A DNA stretch of 64,000 bases from UBA2031 sp037189985 (GTDB lineage: Bacteria > Pseudomonadota > Gammaproteobacteria > Pseudomonadales > Moraxellaceae), in NCBI GenBank assembly GCA_037189985.1, contig JBBCJX010000034.1:124001-188000 (forward strand), read 5' to 3'. This document shows positions 34,964 to 43,759 of the stretch, one piece after another (the first letter of the stretch is position 1; each line of letters starts with the position of its first letter). Under the pieces are notes generated by a model. It did not search any database, was not told the origin of the DNA, and saw nothing but the letters and a program-made list of their open reading frames with translations. The position numbers were made by a program, and so were the translations under genes.

Positions 34964-35704
34964 ATGACCAAACAGCGTTATCACGAACCCGTGCCGGAAA
35001 TCGATGTCGAGGAGTTCCGCAAGGTCGTGATGAGTCGTCGCTCGGTGCGGCGCTTTGATGACACGCCTCTTCCGGATGCTGTGCTCAACGACTGCATCGA
35101 CATGGCATTGCTGGCACCGAACTCGTCCAACCTGCAACCTTGGGAGTTTCATGTCGTGCGCACACCGGCCCTGCGCAAGGAGCTGGCTGCTGCCTGCCTG
35201 GGCCAGAATGCCGCCAAGACGGCACAGGCACTCGTGGTCATCGTGGCACGGCTGGATACTTGGGAGGAACATTGTGACCTGATGCTGGAAAGCTGGCCGC
35301 AGGCAACCGTCCCCAAGGTCGTGGACAACTATTACCGGCGCTGGGCGCGTCTGCATTATAAGCAGGGGCCGCTCAATCTGCTGGGTCACGGCAAGCGTGT
35401 TTTTGCGGCCATGGCCGGCGTCAAGCGACCCATGCCGCGCGGCCCGTTCACGCATGCCGACATGAAGGTGTGGGCTGCCAAGACCGTGGCGCTGGCCTCG
35501 GAAAACTTCATGCTGGCATTGCGTGCGCATGGCTTTGATTCCTGCCCCATGGAGGGTTTTGACGAGCATCGCGTCAACCGCATACTTGATCTGCCCGCCA
35601 ACGGCTTTGTGGTCATGATCGTGGGGTGTGGCCATCGTGCTGCCGATGGCGTCTATCACCCACGTATACGTTTCGAGCGTGAGCGCTTTGTGAAAGAACA
35701 TTGA
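34964..35704 (+). CDS. Nitroreductase family oxidoreductase
   Basis: Probable FMN-dependent NAD(P)H oxidoreductase of 246 residues. The N-terminal FMN-binding pattern 'MSRRSVRRFDDTPLPDAVL' and 'LLAPNSSNLQPWEFHVVRTP' is clear, as are 'LASENFMLALRAHGFDSCPM' and the 'LPANGFVVMIVGCGHRAADG' end region. The ATG at 34964 is supported by alignment with family starts; an upstream in-frame ATG adds 21 atypical residues. The natural substrate is unknown. It lies 78 bases after the CSD membrane gene. Confidence 0.92.
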   Translation: MTKQRYHEPVPEIDVEEFRKVVMSRRSVRRFDDTPLPDAVLNDCIDMALLAPNSSNLQPWEFHVVRTPALRKELAAACLGQNAAKTAQALVVIVARLDTWEEHCDLMLESWPQATVPKVVDNYYRRWARLHYKQGPLNLLGHGKRVFAAMAGVKRPMPRGPFTHADMKVWAAKTVALASENFMLALRAHGFDSCPMEGFDEHRVNRILDLPANGFVVMIVGCGHRAADGVYHPRIRFERERFVKEH

Positions 35705-35728
35705 AAAGAAGCGCATTGAAAAAAAGCA
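35699..35728 (+). repeat. 15-base tandem repeat at the nitroreductase stop
   Basis: CATTGAAAAGAAGCG (35699-35713) is followed at once by CATTGAAAAAAAGCA, then a partial CATCAAAG. The first unit contains the nitroreductase stop codon. It is probably a slippage duplication with no gene. Confidence 0.6.
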
Positions 35729-35750
35729 CATCAAAGACAGGGACGGGCTC

Positions 35751-36671
35751 ATGAAAAAAGGAATACTGGCGGCTGTGCTGCTTGGTCTGGTGCTGGCTGT
35801 CTGGTGCGGACGGCACTGGCTGGGCATACCGGATGTGCCGGTGGCCGAGCTGAAGGTGAAATACGGACAGGGTGCGCGCTATGTCGAGCTTCTGGGAACG
35901 GAAGTGCGCATCAAGGAGTCGGGGCAGGGCGAGCCTCTCCTGTTGCTGCACGGTTTTGGCGCCTCTGCGGATACTTGGGATGGCTGGCAAAAAGAACTGC
36001 AGGACCGTTACCACCTGATTGCCGTAGACGTGGCTCCCTTTGCGATTACTGGCCCCTTGCCCGGCCGGACCATGAGTCCTGACGAGCTACAGGTTTTCAT
36101 GGATGCGCTGGTACAGAAACTTGGCCTGAAGAATTTTCATCTCGCTGGGAATTCTCTGGGCGGCTATATCGCTTGGAACTATGCCCGCCGCCACCCTGAC
36201 CAGGTGAAGACACTCATTCTCGTCGACAGTGCCGGTTATCCCATGCCGCCACCTTTTCCGGTGCGTTTGATGCAGACACCGGTACTGGGACAGATATCCC
36301 GGCATCTTTCGCCTTATGTTCTGGTGGCAGACAGCCTGCGTGAGGTCTATGGTGACCCCTCGCATTTGACGCCTGCACAGATAGAGCGGTATCACGAAAT
36401 GATGCGTCGCGAGGGCACGCGGCCTGCCGTGATTGATCTGGTGAAGGCCCTGCATTTCGACGGGCAGGGCATCAATGAAGTCAAAACACCCACGCTGATC
36501 CTCTGGGGTCGCCGTGATACCTGGATTCCTCCCGAGCATGCTGCCCTTTTCCAGCAGGATATTCCGGGCAGCCAGCTCATCATGTATGAGGAGCTGGGCC
36601 ACATTCCCATGGAAGAAGACCCTGTCCGCACGGCAAGGGATGTAAGGAATTTCCTGCAAACACCGATATGA
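35751..36671 (+). CDS. Alpha/beta-fold hydrolase with N-terminal membrane segment
   Basis: Serine hydrolase of 306 residues; the substrate is unknown. A hydrophobic N-terminal segment (about 4-22) suggests export or membrane anchoring. The oxyanion region 'LLLLHGFGASADTWDGW', nucleophile Ser135 in 'LAGNSLGGYIAWNYARRHP', an acid residue in 'WGRRDTWIPPEHAALF' and the final His in 'EELGHIPMEEDP' complete the triad. The gene stands 46 bases after the nitroreductase and 15 bases before rhlB. Confidence 0.9.
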   Translation: MKKGILAAVLLGLVLAVWCGRHWLGIPDVPVAELKVKYGQGARYVELLGTEVRIKESGQGEPLLLLHGFGASADTWDGWQKELQDRYHLIAVDVAPFAITGPLPGRTMSPDELQVFMDALVQKLGLKNFHLAGNSLGGYIAWNYARRHPDQVKTLILVDSAGYPMPPPFPVRLMQTPVLGQISRHLSPYVLVADSLREVYGDPSHLTPAQIERYHEMMRREGTRPAVIDLVKALHFDGQGINEVKTPTLILWGRRDTWIPPEHAALFQQDIPGSQLIMYEELGHIPMEEDPVRTARDVRNFLQTPI

Positions 36672-36686
36672 GTTCTTGAGAGCCTG

Positions 36687-37958
36687 ATGACTGTAAGCAA
36701 CGAGCGTCAAAACCGTTTCACTTTCGACCCCACCGGTTGGGACCCTGCCACACACGCGGTGGAAGCCGCTGAAGGCAAGCTGCGATTCAGCGATGTGGGC
36801 CTGCCGGTTCCGGTACTGCATGCCATTGCCGATCTGGGCTTCCAGTACTGCACGCCCATCCAGCAGCGGGTATTGCGCTTTACCATGGGTGGTCACGATG
36901 CGATTGGCCGTGCGCAGACCGGGACTGGCAAGACGGCAGCCTTCCTGCTCACCATCCTCACGGATCTTCTGAAAAATCCGCCTGATGAAGAGCGCTACAC
37001 CGGTGAGCCGCGTGCCCTCGTCCTGGCTCCCACGCGTGAACTGGCCATGCAGATTGCCAAGGATGCGGAGAGCCTGGCCAAGTACACCGGCCTCAAGATC
37101 GTGACCGTGCTGGGAGGCATGGATTACGACAAGCAGCGCAAGCAGCTCACCGAGGATTTCGTGGATATCGTGGTGGCCACCCCCGGCCGCCTGCTCGATT
37201 TTGCCAGCAAGCAGGACATTTATCTGGATCGCGTCGAAATTCTGGTGATCGACGAGGCTGACCGCATGCTGGACATGGGTTTCATTCCGGACGTGAAGCG
37301 CATCGTGCGCATGACACCCCCCAAGACCAGCCGCCAGACCCTGCTGTTCTCGGCCACCTTCACGCGCGATGTGATCAATCTTTCCGAGCAGTGGACCTAC
37401 AACGCGGTCAAGGTGGAAATAGAGCCTGAAACGGTAACGACAGATACCGTCGAACAGCTTGTGTACATCACCACGACCGAAGACAAGTACAAGCTGCTCT
37501 ACAACCTGCTCACGCAGAACAATCTTGAGCGTGTGATGGTGTTTGCCAATCGCCGTGACCAGACACGCAAGCTGTCGGAGATGCTGCGGGATCATCACAT
37601 TTCCTGCGCTCTGCTGTCGGGTGATGTCCCGCAGGAAAAGCGTGTCAAGACACTGGAAAATTTCCGCGCCGGCAAGATCAAGGTGCTGGTGGCTACCGAT
37701 GTTGCCGGTCGTGGCATTCATGTGGATGGCGTGAGCCATGTTGTGAACTTCACCCTGCCCGAACAGACGGATGACTATGTGCACCGCATCGGCCGTACCG
37801 GCCGTGCCGGTGCTTCAGGCACCAGCGTGAGTTTTGCCTGCGAAGACGATGCCTTCATGATTCCGCAGATTGAAGAGGCCATTGGTCGCAAGCTTCCCAG
37901 CAAGTATCCGGAGCCGGAGTTGCTGGCGCCTATTCCGTCGCGCGGCTTCCACTCGTGA
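36687..37958 (+). CDS. rhlB: DEAD-box ATP-dependent RNA helicase RhlB
   Basis: RNA-unwinding enzyme, in E. coli part of the RNA degradosome. The 423-residue product carries the Q motif 'QYCTPIQQ', Walker A 'AQTGTGKT' (Lys82), Ia 'PTRELAMQ', 'TPGR', the DEAD box in 'VLVIDEADRMLDMGFIPDV', 'SAT', and the C-terminal motifs 'VATDVAGRGIHVDGV' and 'HRIGRTGRAG'. Its N-terminus 'RFTFDPTGWDPATHAVEAAEG' extends beyond the E. coli protein and the C-terminal tail is short. It shares GTGA with the rhodanese gene, so the two are translationally linked. Confidence 0.95.
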   Translation: MTVSNERQNRFTFDPTGWDPATHAVEAAEGKLRFSDVGLPVPVLHAIADLGFQYCTPIQQRVLRFTMGGHDAIGRAQTGTGKTAAFLLTILTDLLKNPPDEERYTGEPRALVLAPTRELAMQIAKDAESLAKYTGLKIVTVLGGMDYDKQRKQLTEDFVDIVVATPGRLLDFASKQDIYLDRVEILVIDEADRMLDMGFIPDVKRIVRMTPPKTSRQTLLFSATFTRDVINLSEQWTYNAVKVEIEPETVTTDTVEQLVYITTTEDKYKLLYNLLTQNNLERVMVFANRRDQTRKLSEMLRDHHISCALLSGDVPQEKRVKTLENFRAGKIKVLVATDVAGRGIHVDGVSHVVNFTLPEQTDDYVHRIGRTGRAGASGTSVSFACEDDAFMIPQIEEAIGRKLPSKYPEPELLAPIPSRGFHS

Positions 37959-38266
37959 GCTGGCAGCGGATTGCGCCGGAAGAGGCGGTCACCCTGATCG
38001 CTGACCGTGCTCCTGTTCTGGTGGACGTGCGTGACGAGCTTTCACATCGTGCGGCGCGCATGCCGGGTGCCGTGCATCTGGATAACCAGTCGGTGCAGGA
38101 TTTCATTGCTGATGCTGACCTCACGCGCCCGGTACTGGTTTATTGCTACCACGGACACTCCAGCCAAGGCGCGGCTGCTTGGTTGGCAGAAAAGGGATTT
38201 GCCGAGGTTTACAGTCTGGATGGTGGTTTTGAGTACTGGCGACAGCAGCAGCCGGTAGAAACATAG
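37955..38266 (+). CDS. glpE: Thiosulfate sulfurtransferase GlpE (rhodanese)
   Basis: Single-domain rhodanese of 103 residues. The active-site loop is 'VYCYHGHSSQGAAAWL' with catalytic Cys64; the GlpE-type motif CYHGxSS is present. The start is GTG, overlapping the rhlB stop by four bases (37955-37958). In E. coli glpE lies in the glpEGR operon; here it is linked to rhlB instead. It probably transfers sulfur from thiosulfate to an acceptor such as cyanide or thioredoxin. Confidence 0.92.
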   Translation: MSWQRIAPEEAVTLIADRAPVLVDVRDELSHRAARMPGAVHLDNQSVQDFIADADLTRPVLVYCYHGHSSQGAAAWLAEKGFAEVYSLDGGFEYWRQQQPVET

Positions 38267-38333
38267 AGGCACGACATACACGCAGTTGTTTGGGTAATTG
38301 CGCAATGCGATTGCCATGTCACAGGCGGTACTC

Positions 38334-39212
38334 TCAGTTCTGCCAGATATCCGTGAGAAGGTTGCAGGCGATTTCAATGATGCGGTCTTCCGCGTTTTCG
38401 CTGGCGGTAATGAAACTCAAGGGCGACTCCACCGACATCTCTTTCACGACCAGCACTTTCTTTTCCTTGGCCAGCGCCAGTGCCAGAGGTTCGCGCATCA
38501 GTCCCAGTCCCAGTCCGGCACTGACCAGTTCGGCAAAGTCCCCTTCCTGACCAGCTTCCAGCACGCATCGTGGATGCATGTTGTGATTGCGCCAGAGTTC
38601 CTGCTGCAGTGTGTGATATGCCGAGAAAGGCAGGGCACCCACCCAGGGCAGTCTGGCCAGTGCCTTGCTGTCAGCGGTTTCAATACGGTCCTGCCAGTCA
38701 GGTGATGCAATCACCAGGAAGTTGAGTGTGGTCAGCGGCCATGAGGCCACGTTGCTGTAGGGATTGCGTCCCAGGAAAAATCCTGCATCGAGTTCACGCT
38801 TGCGTACGAGATTGAGAATGTCTCCCGAAAGGCCGGGCTTGAGTTCCAGGTCGAGCAGGGGATGCTGCCCCATGAGTTGCTGGCAGAACGGGCCGAGCCG
38901 TAGCAGGCCGGGCGTCAGTATGGTTCCAATGCGCAGGCGGGTACGGGTCTTGCCGGCCAGCGTGCGTGCCGATTCACGCAGGCGGCGTGCGCCGCCAAGA
39001 AGCTCTCTTGCCTCTTCCAGCAGCTGTGAGCCGGCACGTGTCAGAGTGACGCCGCCCGCCACGCGCTCGAAAAGCGGCAGGCCGAACGCCTCTTCCAGTG
39101 CCTTGATCTGGGCTGTCACGGCAGGCTGGCTCAGATGCAGCGCTTCGGCAGCCTGGGTGATGTTGCCATGCTCGGCCACGGTGACCAGCGTGCGCAGTTG
39201 GTACAGTTCCAT
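38334..39212 (-). CDS. LysR-family regulator divergent to acetate genes
   Basis: Regulator of 292 residues starting at ATG 39212 (AGG upstream). The helix-turn-helix 'LYQLRTLVTVAEHGNITQAA' and 'LHLSQPAVTAQIKALEEAFG' is typical. The effector domain includes 'KTRTRLRIGTILTPGLLRLG'. It is divergent to the DUF485-actP-acs genes with a 217-base gap, which makes it a candidate acetate regulator (inference). It is convergent with glpE. Confidence 0.92.
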   Translation of the reverse strand: MELYQLRTLVTVAEHGNITQAAEALHLSQPAVTAQIKALEEAFGLPLFERVAGGVTLTRAGSQLLEEARELLGGARRLRESARTLAGKTRTRLRIGTILTPGLLRLGPFCQQLMGQHPLLDLELKPGLSGDILNLVRKRELDAGFFLGRNPYSNVASWPLTTLNFLVIASPDWQDRIETADSKALARLPWVGALPFSAYHTLQQELWRNHNMHPRCVLEAGQEGDFAELVSAGLGLGLMREPLALALAKEKKVLVVKEMSVESPLSFITASENAEDRIIEIACNLLTDIWQN

Positions 39213-39229
39213 GAAGCCTGCTCCCGTGG

Positions 39230-39260
39230 TCGGACAATCCCTCTTAAGTGACTGTCCCGA
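39230..39260. promoter_or_regulatory. Candidate operator in the LysR/actP spacer
   Basis: TCGGACA (39230-39236) and TGTCCCGA (39253-39260) form an imperfect inverted repeat with 16 bases between the arms. It begins 18 bases from the LysR start. Binding by that regulator is inferred. Confidence 0.35.
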
Positions 39261-39429
39261 CATGAAAAATTCTGGTGTGCATCAGTCAGGATTATTTTCC
39301 GCATCAAAAAAAACGATTGGCGGACGGCTCCATGCCCTGCCTAGTCTCGGGCCATCCAAAGAACAACCGCGGTCCCGGCCACACTTTCGGGCATCGCAAT
39401 AATAATCACAACTACCGCAGGACAGTGCC

Positions 39430-39753
39430 ATGAGCCAATCACCTGTTGTCGATTGGGCGGCTATCGCCGCCGATCCCCGCTTTCGTGATCTGCACCGACG
39501 CAAGAGCCGTTTCCTCTGGGGCCTGATGGCCTTTTCTCTGGTGTATTACCTCCTTTTGCCTTTGGGAGCCGCCTATACGCCCACGCTTTTCAGCAGGCAG
39601 GTATGGGGCCCGCTCAATGTCGGCCTGCTGTTTGCGCTCTCCGAGTTTGCAGTGGCCTGGGGTGTGGCCGTGATCTATTCGCGCAGGGCCAATCGTGAGT
39701 TCGATGCGCTGGCTGCCGAGATAAAGGCATCGTTTGGAGGAGCAGCATCATGA
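39430..39753 (+). CDS. DUF485 small membrane protein, acetate permease partner
   Basis: Membrane protein of 107 residues with two helices (about 29-50 and 60-82). The DUF485 pattern 'DPRFRDLHRRKSRFLWGLM' and 'GLLFALSEFAVAWGVAVIYS' is clear. DUF485 genes (yjcH) are nearly always found directly upstream of actP, as here; the stop overlaps the actP start by four bases. Its role is unknown and an accessory subunit is likely. Confidence 0.93.
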   Translation: MSQSPVVDWAAIAADPRFRDLHRRKSRFLWGLMAFSLVYYLLLPLGAAYTPTLFSRQVWGPLNVGLLFALSEFAVAWGVAVIYSRRANREFDALAAEIKASFGGAAS

Positions 39754-41645
39754 AGAAATATTCTTCCCTCCTGCTCTTGGCTCTGCCGCAACTCGTTGTG
39801 GCACAGGAAGCCGGTGCCGTGGCGCCGCAATTCCGTTTCCTCACTTTTCTCGTGTTCGGTGCCATCATCGCGCTGACGATGTATGTCACCTGGCGTGCGG
39901 CCCAGCGCGTGCATTCCGCCTCGGATTTCTACACGGCAGGTGGTGGCATCAGCGGCCTGCAGAATGGCTGGGCCATTGCCGGTGATTATCTTTCTGCCGC
40001 TTCGTTTCTCGGTATTGCAGGGCTGATTTCCCTCTACGGCTACGACGGCTTCATGTATTCCGTGGGCTTTCTCATGGCCTATGTCACCGTTCTCCTGGTG
40101 ATTGCTGAACCCTGCCGGAATATCGGCAAATACACGCTTGCCGACATCCTTGCCTACCGCAACGACCCCAAGAAAACCAAGGTGGCAGGTGCACTGTCAG
40201 TGATTACGGTGTCGACCATCTATCTCACTGCGCAGATGGTGGGCGGTGGCGTGCTGGTCAAGACGCTGGTCGGGATCGATTACGAAGTATCAGTGGTTGT
40301 GGTCGGTATCCTCATGCTGGCCTACGTACTTTTCGGTGGCATGGTGGCTACAACCTGGGTGCAGATCATCAAGGCCATCTTGCTGGTGATTGCCTCGGTG
40401 GTGCTGGTGGCGCTGGTGTGGGCACCTTATGGTTTTTCCCTGCCTGGCTTTCTCGGCAATGTGATCAGTGACCCCAAGGTACAGGCGCAGGTTGCCAAGT
40501 TGCTGGGTGATTCGGCAGGAAACATGACCGGCGCGGAGCTGGGGCAGCGTTTCCTTGAGCCCGGCCTCTATCTCAAGGACCCGCTGGACCAGATTTCGCT
40601 CGGCCTTGCGCTGGTGCTGGGAACAGCGGGATTGCCACATATCCTGATGCGTTTTTTCACCGTGCCGACTGCTCAGGAAGCGCGCAAGTCCGTGATCTGG
40701 GCCATGGGCATCATCGGCGGTTTCTACGTACTCACGATTTTCCTGGGGATGGGCTCGGCCATCCATGTCGGTGCCTCCGACATTTCCGCCATCGACAAGG
40801 GTGGCAACATGGCTGCTCCCTTGCTGGCGCAATATCTCGGCGGTGGCGCGGATTCCCTGATGGGCAATCTCTTCCTTGCTTTCGTGGCGGCAGTGGCCTT
40901 CGCCACGATTGTGGCTGTGGTTGCGGGGCTGGTACTGGCTGCTGCCAGTGCCATGGCGCATGACATCTACGTGGGGGTTGTGCGCGAGGGACATGTCGAG
41001 GCATCCGAGCAGGTACGCGCTGCGCGCATTGCCACGGTTGTCGTGGGTGCGCTTGCCATTACCATCGGCATTGCTGCCAAGGGGCAGAATGTCGCGCATC
41101 TGGTGGGGCTGGCGTTTGCGGTGGCTGCCAGTGCCAACCTGCCCTGCATCCTGCTCACGCTTTACTGGCGCCGTTGCAACACGGGCGGCATCATAGCCGG
41201 CATGGTGGTGGGAACATTGACAGCCATTACGCTGGTACTGGTTTCTCCGAACATGACCTACCCGCTGAAGGCGCGGGCCGATGCAGAACGTGTGCTGCTG
41301 GCAGCACCGGCCCGTGAAGCAACGCTGAATGCTTCTCTCGCAGCTGCTGGCAGTGATGCAGAGCGTCGGAAGTTCCAGCAGGCACTTTCCGGCCTGACGA
41401 AAGATATCAGCAAGGCCAATGAAGACCTGCAGCGCTATGCTGACAAGACGACATCTCTGGTCGGGCTGGAAAAGCCGCTGATAGCGTTGCGTAATCCGGG
41501 CATCATTTCGATTCCACTGGGCTTCCTGGCCGTGATACTGGGGTCATTGCTCTGGCGCCGTGATCGCCGTGCGGATGAAATGTGGGAAGAGCTGTATGTG
41601 CGCCAGAACACGGGTATTGGCGCAGAGCAGGCACAAAAACACTGA
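39750..41645 (+). CDS. actP: Cation/acetate symporter ActP with C-terminal insertion
   Basis: Sodium:solute symporter family acetate uptake permease. The 631-residue protein starts with a cleavable-looking signal (about 1-19) and about 13 transmembrane helices. Signatures are 'ASDFYTAGGGISGLQNGWAI', 'GDYLSAASFLGIAGLISLYG' and 'LGTAGLPHILMRFFTVPTAQ'. E. coli ActP has 549 residues; the extra length is mainly a charged Ala/Glu/Lys-rich stretch at about 501-580 between the last two helices, and a smaller insert near 240-270. It ends with the family tail 'RQNTGIGAEQAQKH'. Co-transcribed with DUF485 and acs. Confidence 0.94.
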   Translation: MKKYSSLLLLALPQLVVAQEAGAVAPQFRFLTFLVFGAIIALTMYVTWRAAQRVHSASDFYTAGGGISGLQNGWAIAGDYLSAASFLGIAGLISLYGYDGFMYSVGFLMAYVTVLLVIAEPCRNIGKYTLADILAYRNDPKKTKVAGALSVITVSTIYLTAQMVGGGVLVKTLVGIDYEVSVVVVGILMLAYVLFGGMVATTWVQIIKAILLVIASVVLVALVWAPYGFSLPGFLGNVISDPKVQAQVAKLLGDSAGNMTGAELGQRFLEPGLYLKDPLDQISLGLALVLGTAGLPHILMRFFTVPTAQEARKSVIWAMGIIGGFYVLTIFLGMGSAIHVGASDISAIDKGGNMAAPLLAQYLGGGADSLMGNLFLAFVAAVAFATIVAVVAGLVLAAASAMAHDIYVGVVREGHVEASEQVRAARIATVVVGALAITIGIAAKGQNVAHLVGLAFAVAASANLPCILLTLYWRRCNTGGIIAGMVVGTLTAITLVLVSPNMTYPLKARADAERVLLAAPAREATLNASLAAAGSDAERRKFQQALSGLTKDISKANEDLQRYADKTTSLVGLEKPLIALRNPGIISIPLGFLAVILGSLLWRRDRRADEMWEELYVRQNTGIGAEQAQKH

Positions 41646-41711
41646 GCGTGACGGCCGGCTGACCACAAAGAAGTTTGCCGGCCTCCCAAGAATAAAAAGG
41701 AGAATGACCTC

Positions 41712-43685
41712 ATGAGCAGCATTGACTCCATTCTGGTTGAAAGCCGGGTGTTTCCGGCATCCGATGATTTCCGCCGCAAATCCAATGTGCCGGGCATGGA
41801 GGCCTACGGGGCACTTTGCGAGCAGGCAGAAAGTGACTACGAAGGTTTCTGGGCCAGGCTGGCCCGCGAGAACCTGGCCTGGCACAAACCCTTCACCCAG
41901 GTTCTGGACGAGAGCAAGGCGCCTTTCTACCGCTGGTTTCATGATGGCGAGCTGAACGTTTCCTTCAACTGCATTGACCGGCATCTGCCTTTGCTGGCGA
42001 ACAAGATTGCGCTGATTTTCGAATCCGACAATGGCACCGTCCGCCGCGTTACCTATGCGGAGCTTTCGCGTCTTGTCGGGCAGTTTGCGAATGGCCTCAA
42101 GTCGCTGGGCGTCAACAAGGGCGACCGTGTGGTGATCTACATGCCCATGAGCATAGAAGCCGTGGTTGCCATGCAGGCCTGTGCACGCATCGGCGCCATC
42201 CATTCTGTAGTTTTCGGCGGTTTTTCTGCCAAGAGCCTCAACGAGCGCATCATCGATGCGGGTGCAAAAATCGTCATAACGGCAAATGCCGGTATCCGTG
42301 GCGGCAAGGTGGTTCCTCTCAAGGCTACGACGGATGAGGCACTTGCCCTGGGTGGTTGCGACAGCATCGAGCGTGTCATCGTTTTCAAGCGCGCCGAGGA
42401 GCAGGATGCTCCGGTGCAATGGCGCAAGGGACGCGATATCTGGTGGCATGATCTGGTGGCTCACAAGGCCGACTACTGTGAACCGGTGTGGGTGAACGCG
42501 GAAGATCCCCTGTTCATCCTCTATACCTCCGGCTCTACCGGTAAACCCAAAGGCGTACAGCATTCCAGTGCCGGTTACCTGTTGGGGGCCGTCAATTCCA
42601 TGCGCTGGGTATTCGACTACAAGCCGGACGACATTTTCTGGTGTACGGCTGACGTTGGCTGGATTACCGGCCATAGCTACGTGGCCTACGGCCCATTGGC
42701 CATGGGTGCGACCCAAATCATTTTCGAAGGCATTCCTACATGGCCCGATGCCGGTCGCTTCTGGCAGATGATAGAGCGGCACAGTGTCACGACGTTCTAT
42801 ACCGCGCCCACGGCAATACGTTCGCTGATCAAGCTGGGGGCGGACCTTCCTGCACAATATGACCTTTCTTCGCTGCGCTTGCTGGGGTCGGTGGGCGAGC
42901 CCATCAATCCCGAAGCATGGATGTGGTATCACGACAAGGTCGGTGCTGGCCGTTGCCCCATCGTGGATACCTGGTGGCAGACGGAAACCGGCTCACACAC
43001 GATTGCGCCCTTGCCCGGTGCCGTCCCTGCCAAGCCCGGCTCTTGCACCTTGCCTTTGCCCGGCATCATGGCCGACATCGTCGATGAGGCCGGCGTGCCT
43101 GTTGAAAAAGGCAAGGGCGGATTTCTTGTCATCAAGCGCCCTTTCCCCTCGCTGGTACGTACCCTGTGGGGAGACCCGGACCGTTTTGTGAAGTCGTATT
43201 TCCCCGAGGAATACAACGGCAAGTACTACCTTGCCGGTGATTCGGCTCACCGTGACGAAAGTGGTTATTTCTGGATCATGGGCCGCATTGACGATGTGCT
43301 GAATGTTTCTGGCCATCGCCTGGGCACCATGGAGGTGGAATCGGCTCTTGTCGCCAATCCTTTGGTGGCTGAGGCAGCCGTTGTCGGGCGCCCCGATCCG
43401 CTGAAGGGCGAGGCCATTGTGGCGTTTGTCGTGCTGAAGGGGCCGCGGCCCACCGGTGATGACGCCAGAAAAATCATTGGCAACCTGCGTGAATGGGTGG
43501 CCAGCGAAATCGGTGCCATTGCCAAGCCGGAAGACATCCGTTTTGGTGACAACCTGCCCAAGACCCGGTCCGGGAAAATCATGCGTCGCCTGTTGCGCGC
43601 CATTGCCAAGGGCGAGGAGATCACGCAGGACACCTCCACGCTGGAGAACCCGGCCATCCTGAAGCAGCTTCAGGAGAATGTGTAG
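41712..43685 (+). CDS. acs: Acetyl-CoA synthetase
   Basis: Activates acetate to acetyl-CoA through acetyl-AMP. The 657-residue product has the P-loop 'YTSGSTGKPKGVQH', 'TADVGWITGHSYVAYGPLA', 'DTWWQTETGSHTIAPLPG' and the C-terminal domain with the conserved Lys622 in 'LPKTRSGKIMRRLLR', the site that Gcn5-type enzymes acetylate in Salmonella (Lys609). AAGGAG precedes the ATG by eight bases. It completes the LysR-regulated uptake-and-activation unit DUF485-actP-acs. Confidence 0.97.
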   Translation: MSSIDSILVESRVFPASDDFRRKSNVPGMEAYGALCEQAESDYEGFWARLARENLAWHKPFTQVLDESKAPFYRWFHDGELNVSFNCIDRHLPLLANKIALIFESDNGTVRRVTYAELSRLVGQFANGLKSLGVNKGDRVVIYMPMSIEAVVAMQACARIGAIHSVVFGGFSAKSLNERIIDAGAKIVITANAGIRGGKVVPLKATTDEALALGGCDSIERVIVFKRAEEQDAPVQWRKGRDIWWHDLVAHKADYCEPVWVNAEDPLFILYTSGSTGKPKGVQHSSAGYLLGAVNSMRWVFDYKPDDIFWCTADVGWITGHSYVAYGPLAMGATQIIFEGIPTWPDAGRFWQMIERHSVTTFYTAPTAIRSLIKLGADLPAQYDLSSLRLLGSVGEPINPEAWMWYHDKVGAGRCPIVDTWWQTETGSHTIAPLPGAVPAKPGSCTLPLPGIMADIVDEAGVPVEKGKGGFLVIKRPFPSLVRTLWGDPDRFVKSYFPEEYNGKYYLAGDSAHRDESGYFWIMGRIDDVLNVSGHRLGTMEVESALVANPLVAEAAVVGRPDPLKGEAIVAFVVLKGPRPTGDDARKIIGNLREWVASEIGAIAKPEDIRFGDNLPKTRSGKIMRRLLRAIAKGEEITQDTSTLENPAILKQLQENV

Positions 43686-43710
43686 GCCGGTTCCTTGCTC
43701 ATGCAGAACA

Positions 43711-43744
43711 CCTTGTCAGTCTGGTGAATGCCAGCCTGACAAGG
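43711..43744. terminator. Long hairpin between convergent acs and the SpecificRecomb gene
   Basis: CCTTGTCAG pairs with CTGACAAGG; inside, after one T/C mismatch, CTGG pairs with CCAG around a six-base loop. It lies in the 74-base gap between convergent stops. No T-run follows on either strand, so it may be a factor-dependent terminator or a 3'-stabilising hairpin. Confidence 0.5.
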
Positions 43745-43759
43745 CGCTGCAATCTGGTT

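Noticed and set aside
36087..37784. Long open frame antisense to the hydrolase and rhlB
   Set aside because: It covers two strongly recognised plus-strand genes and shows no family motif, start signal or codon pattern of its own.
41544..42932. Open frame antisense to actP end and acs
   Set aside because: Same reason: mirror of a well-supported gene, no recognisable domain.
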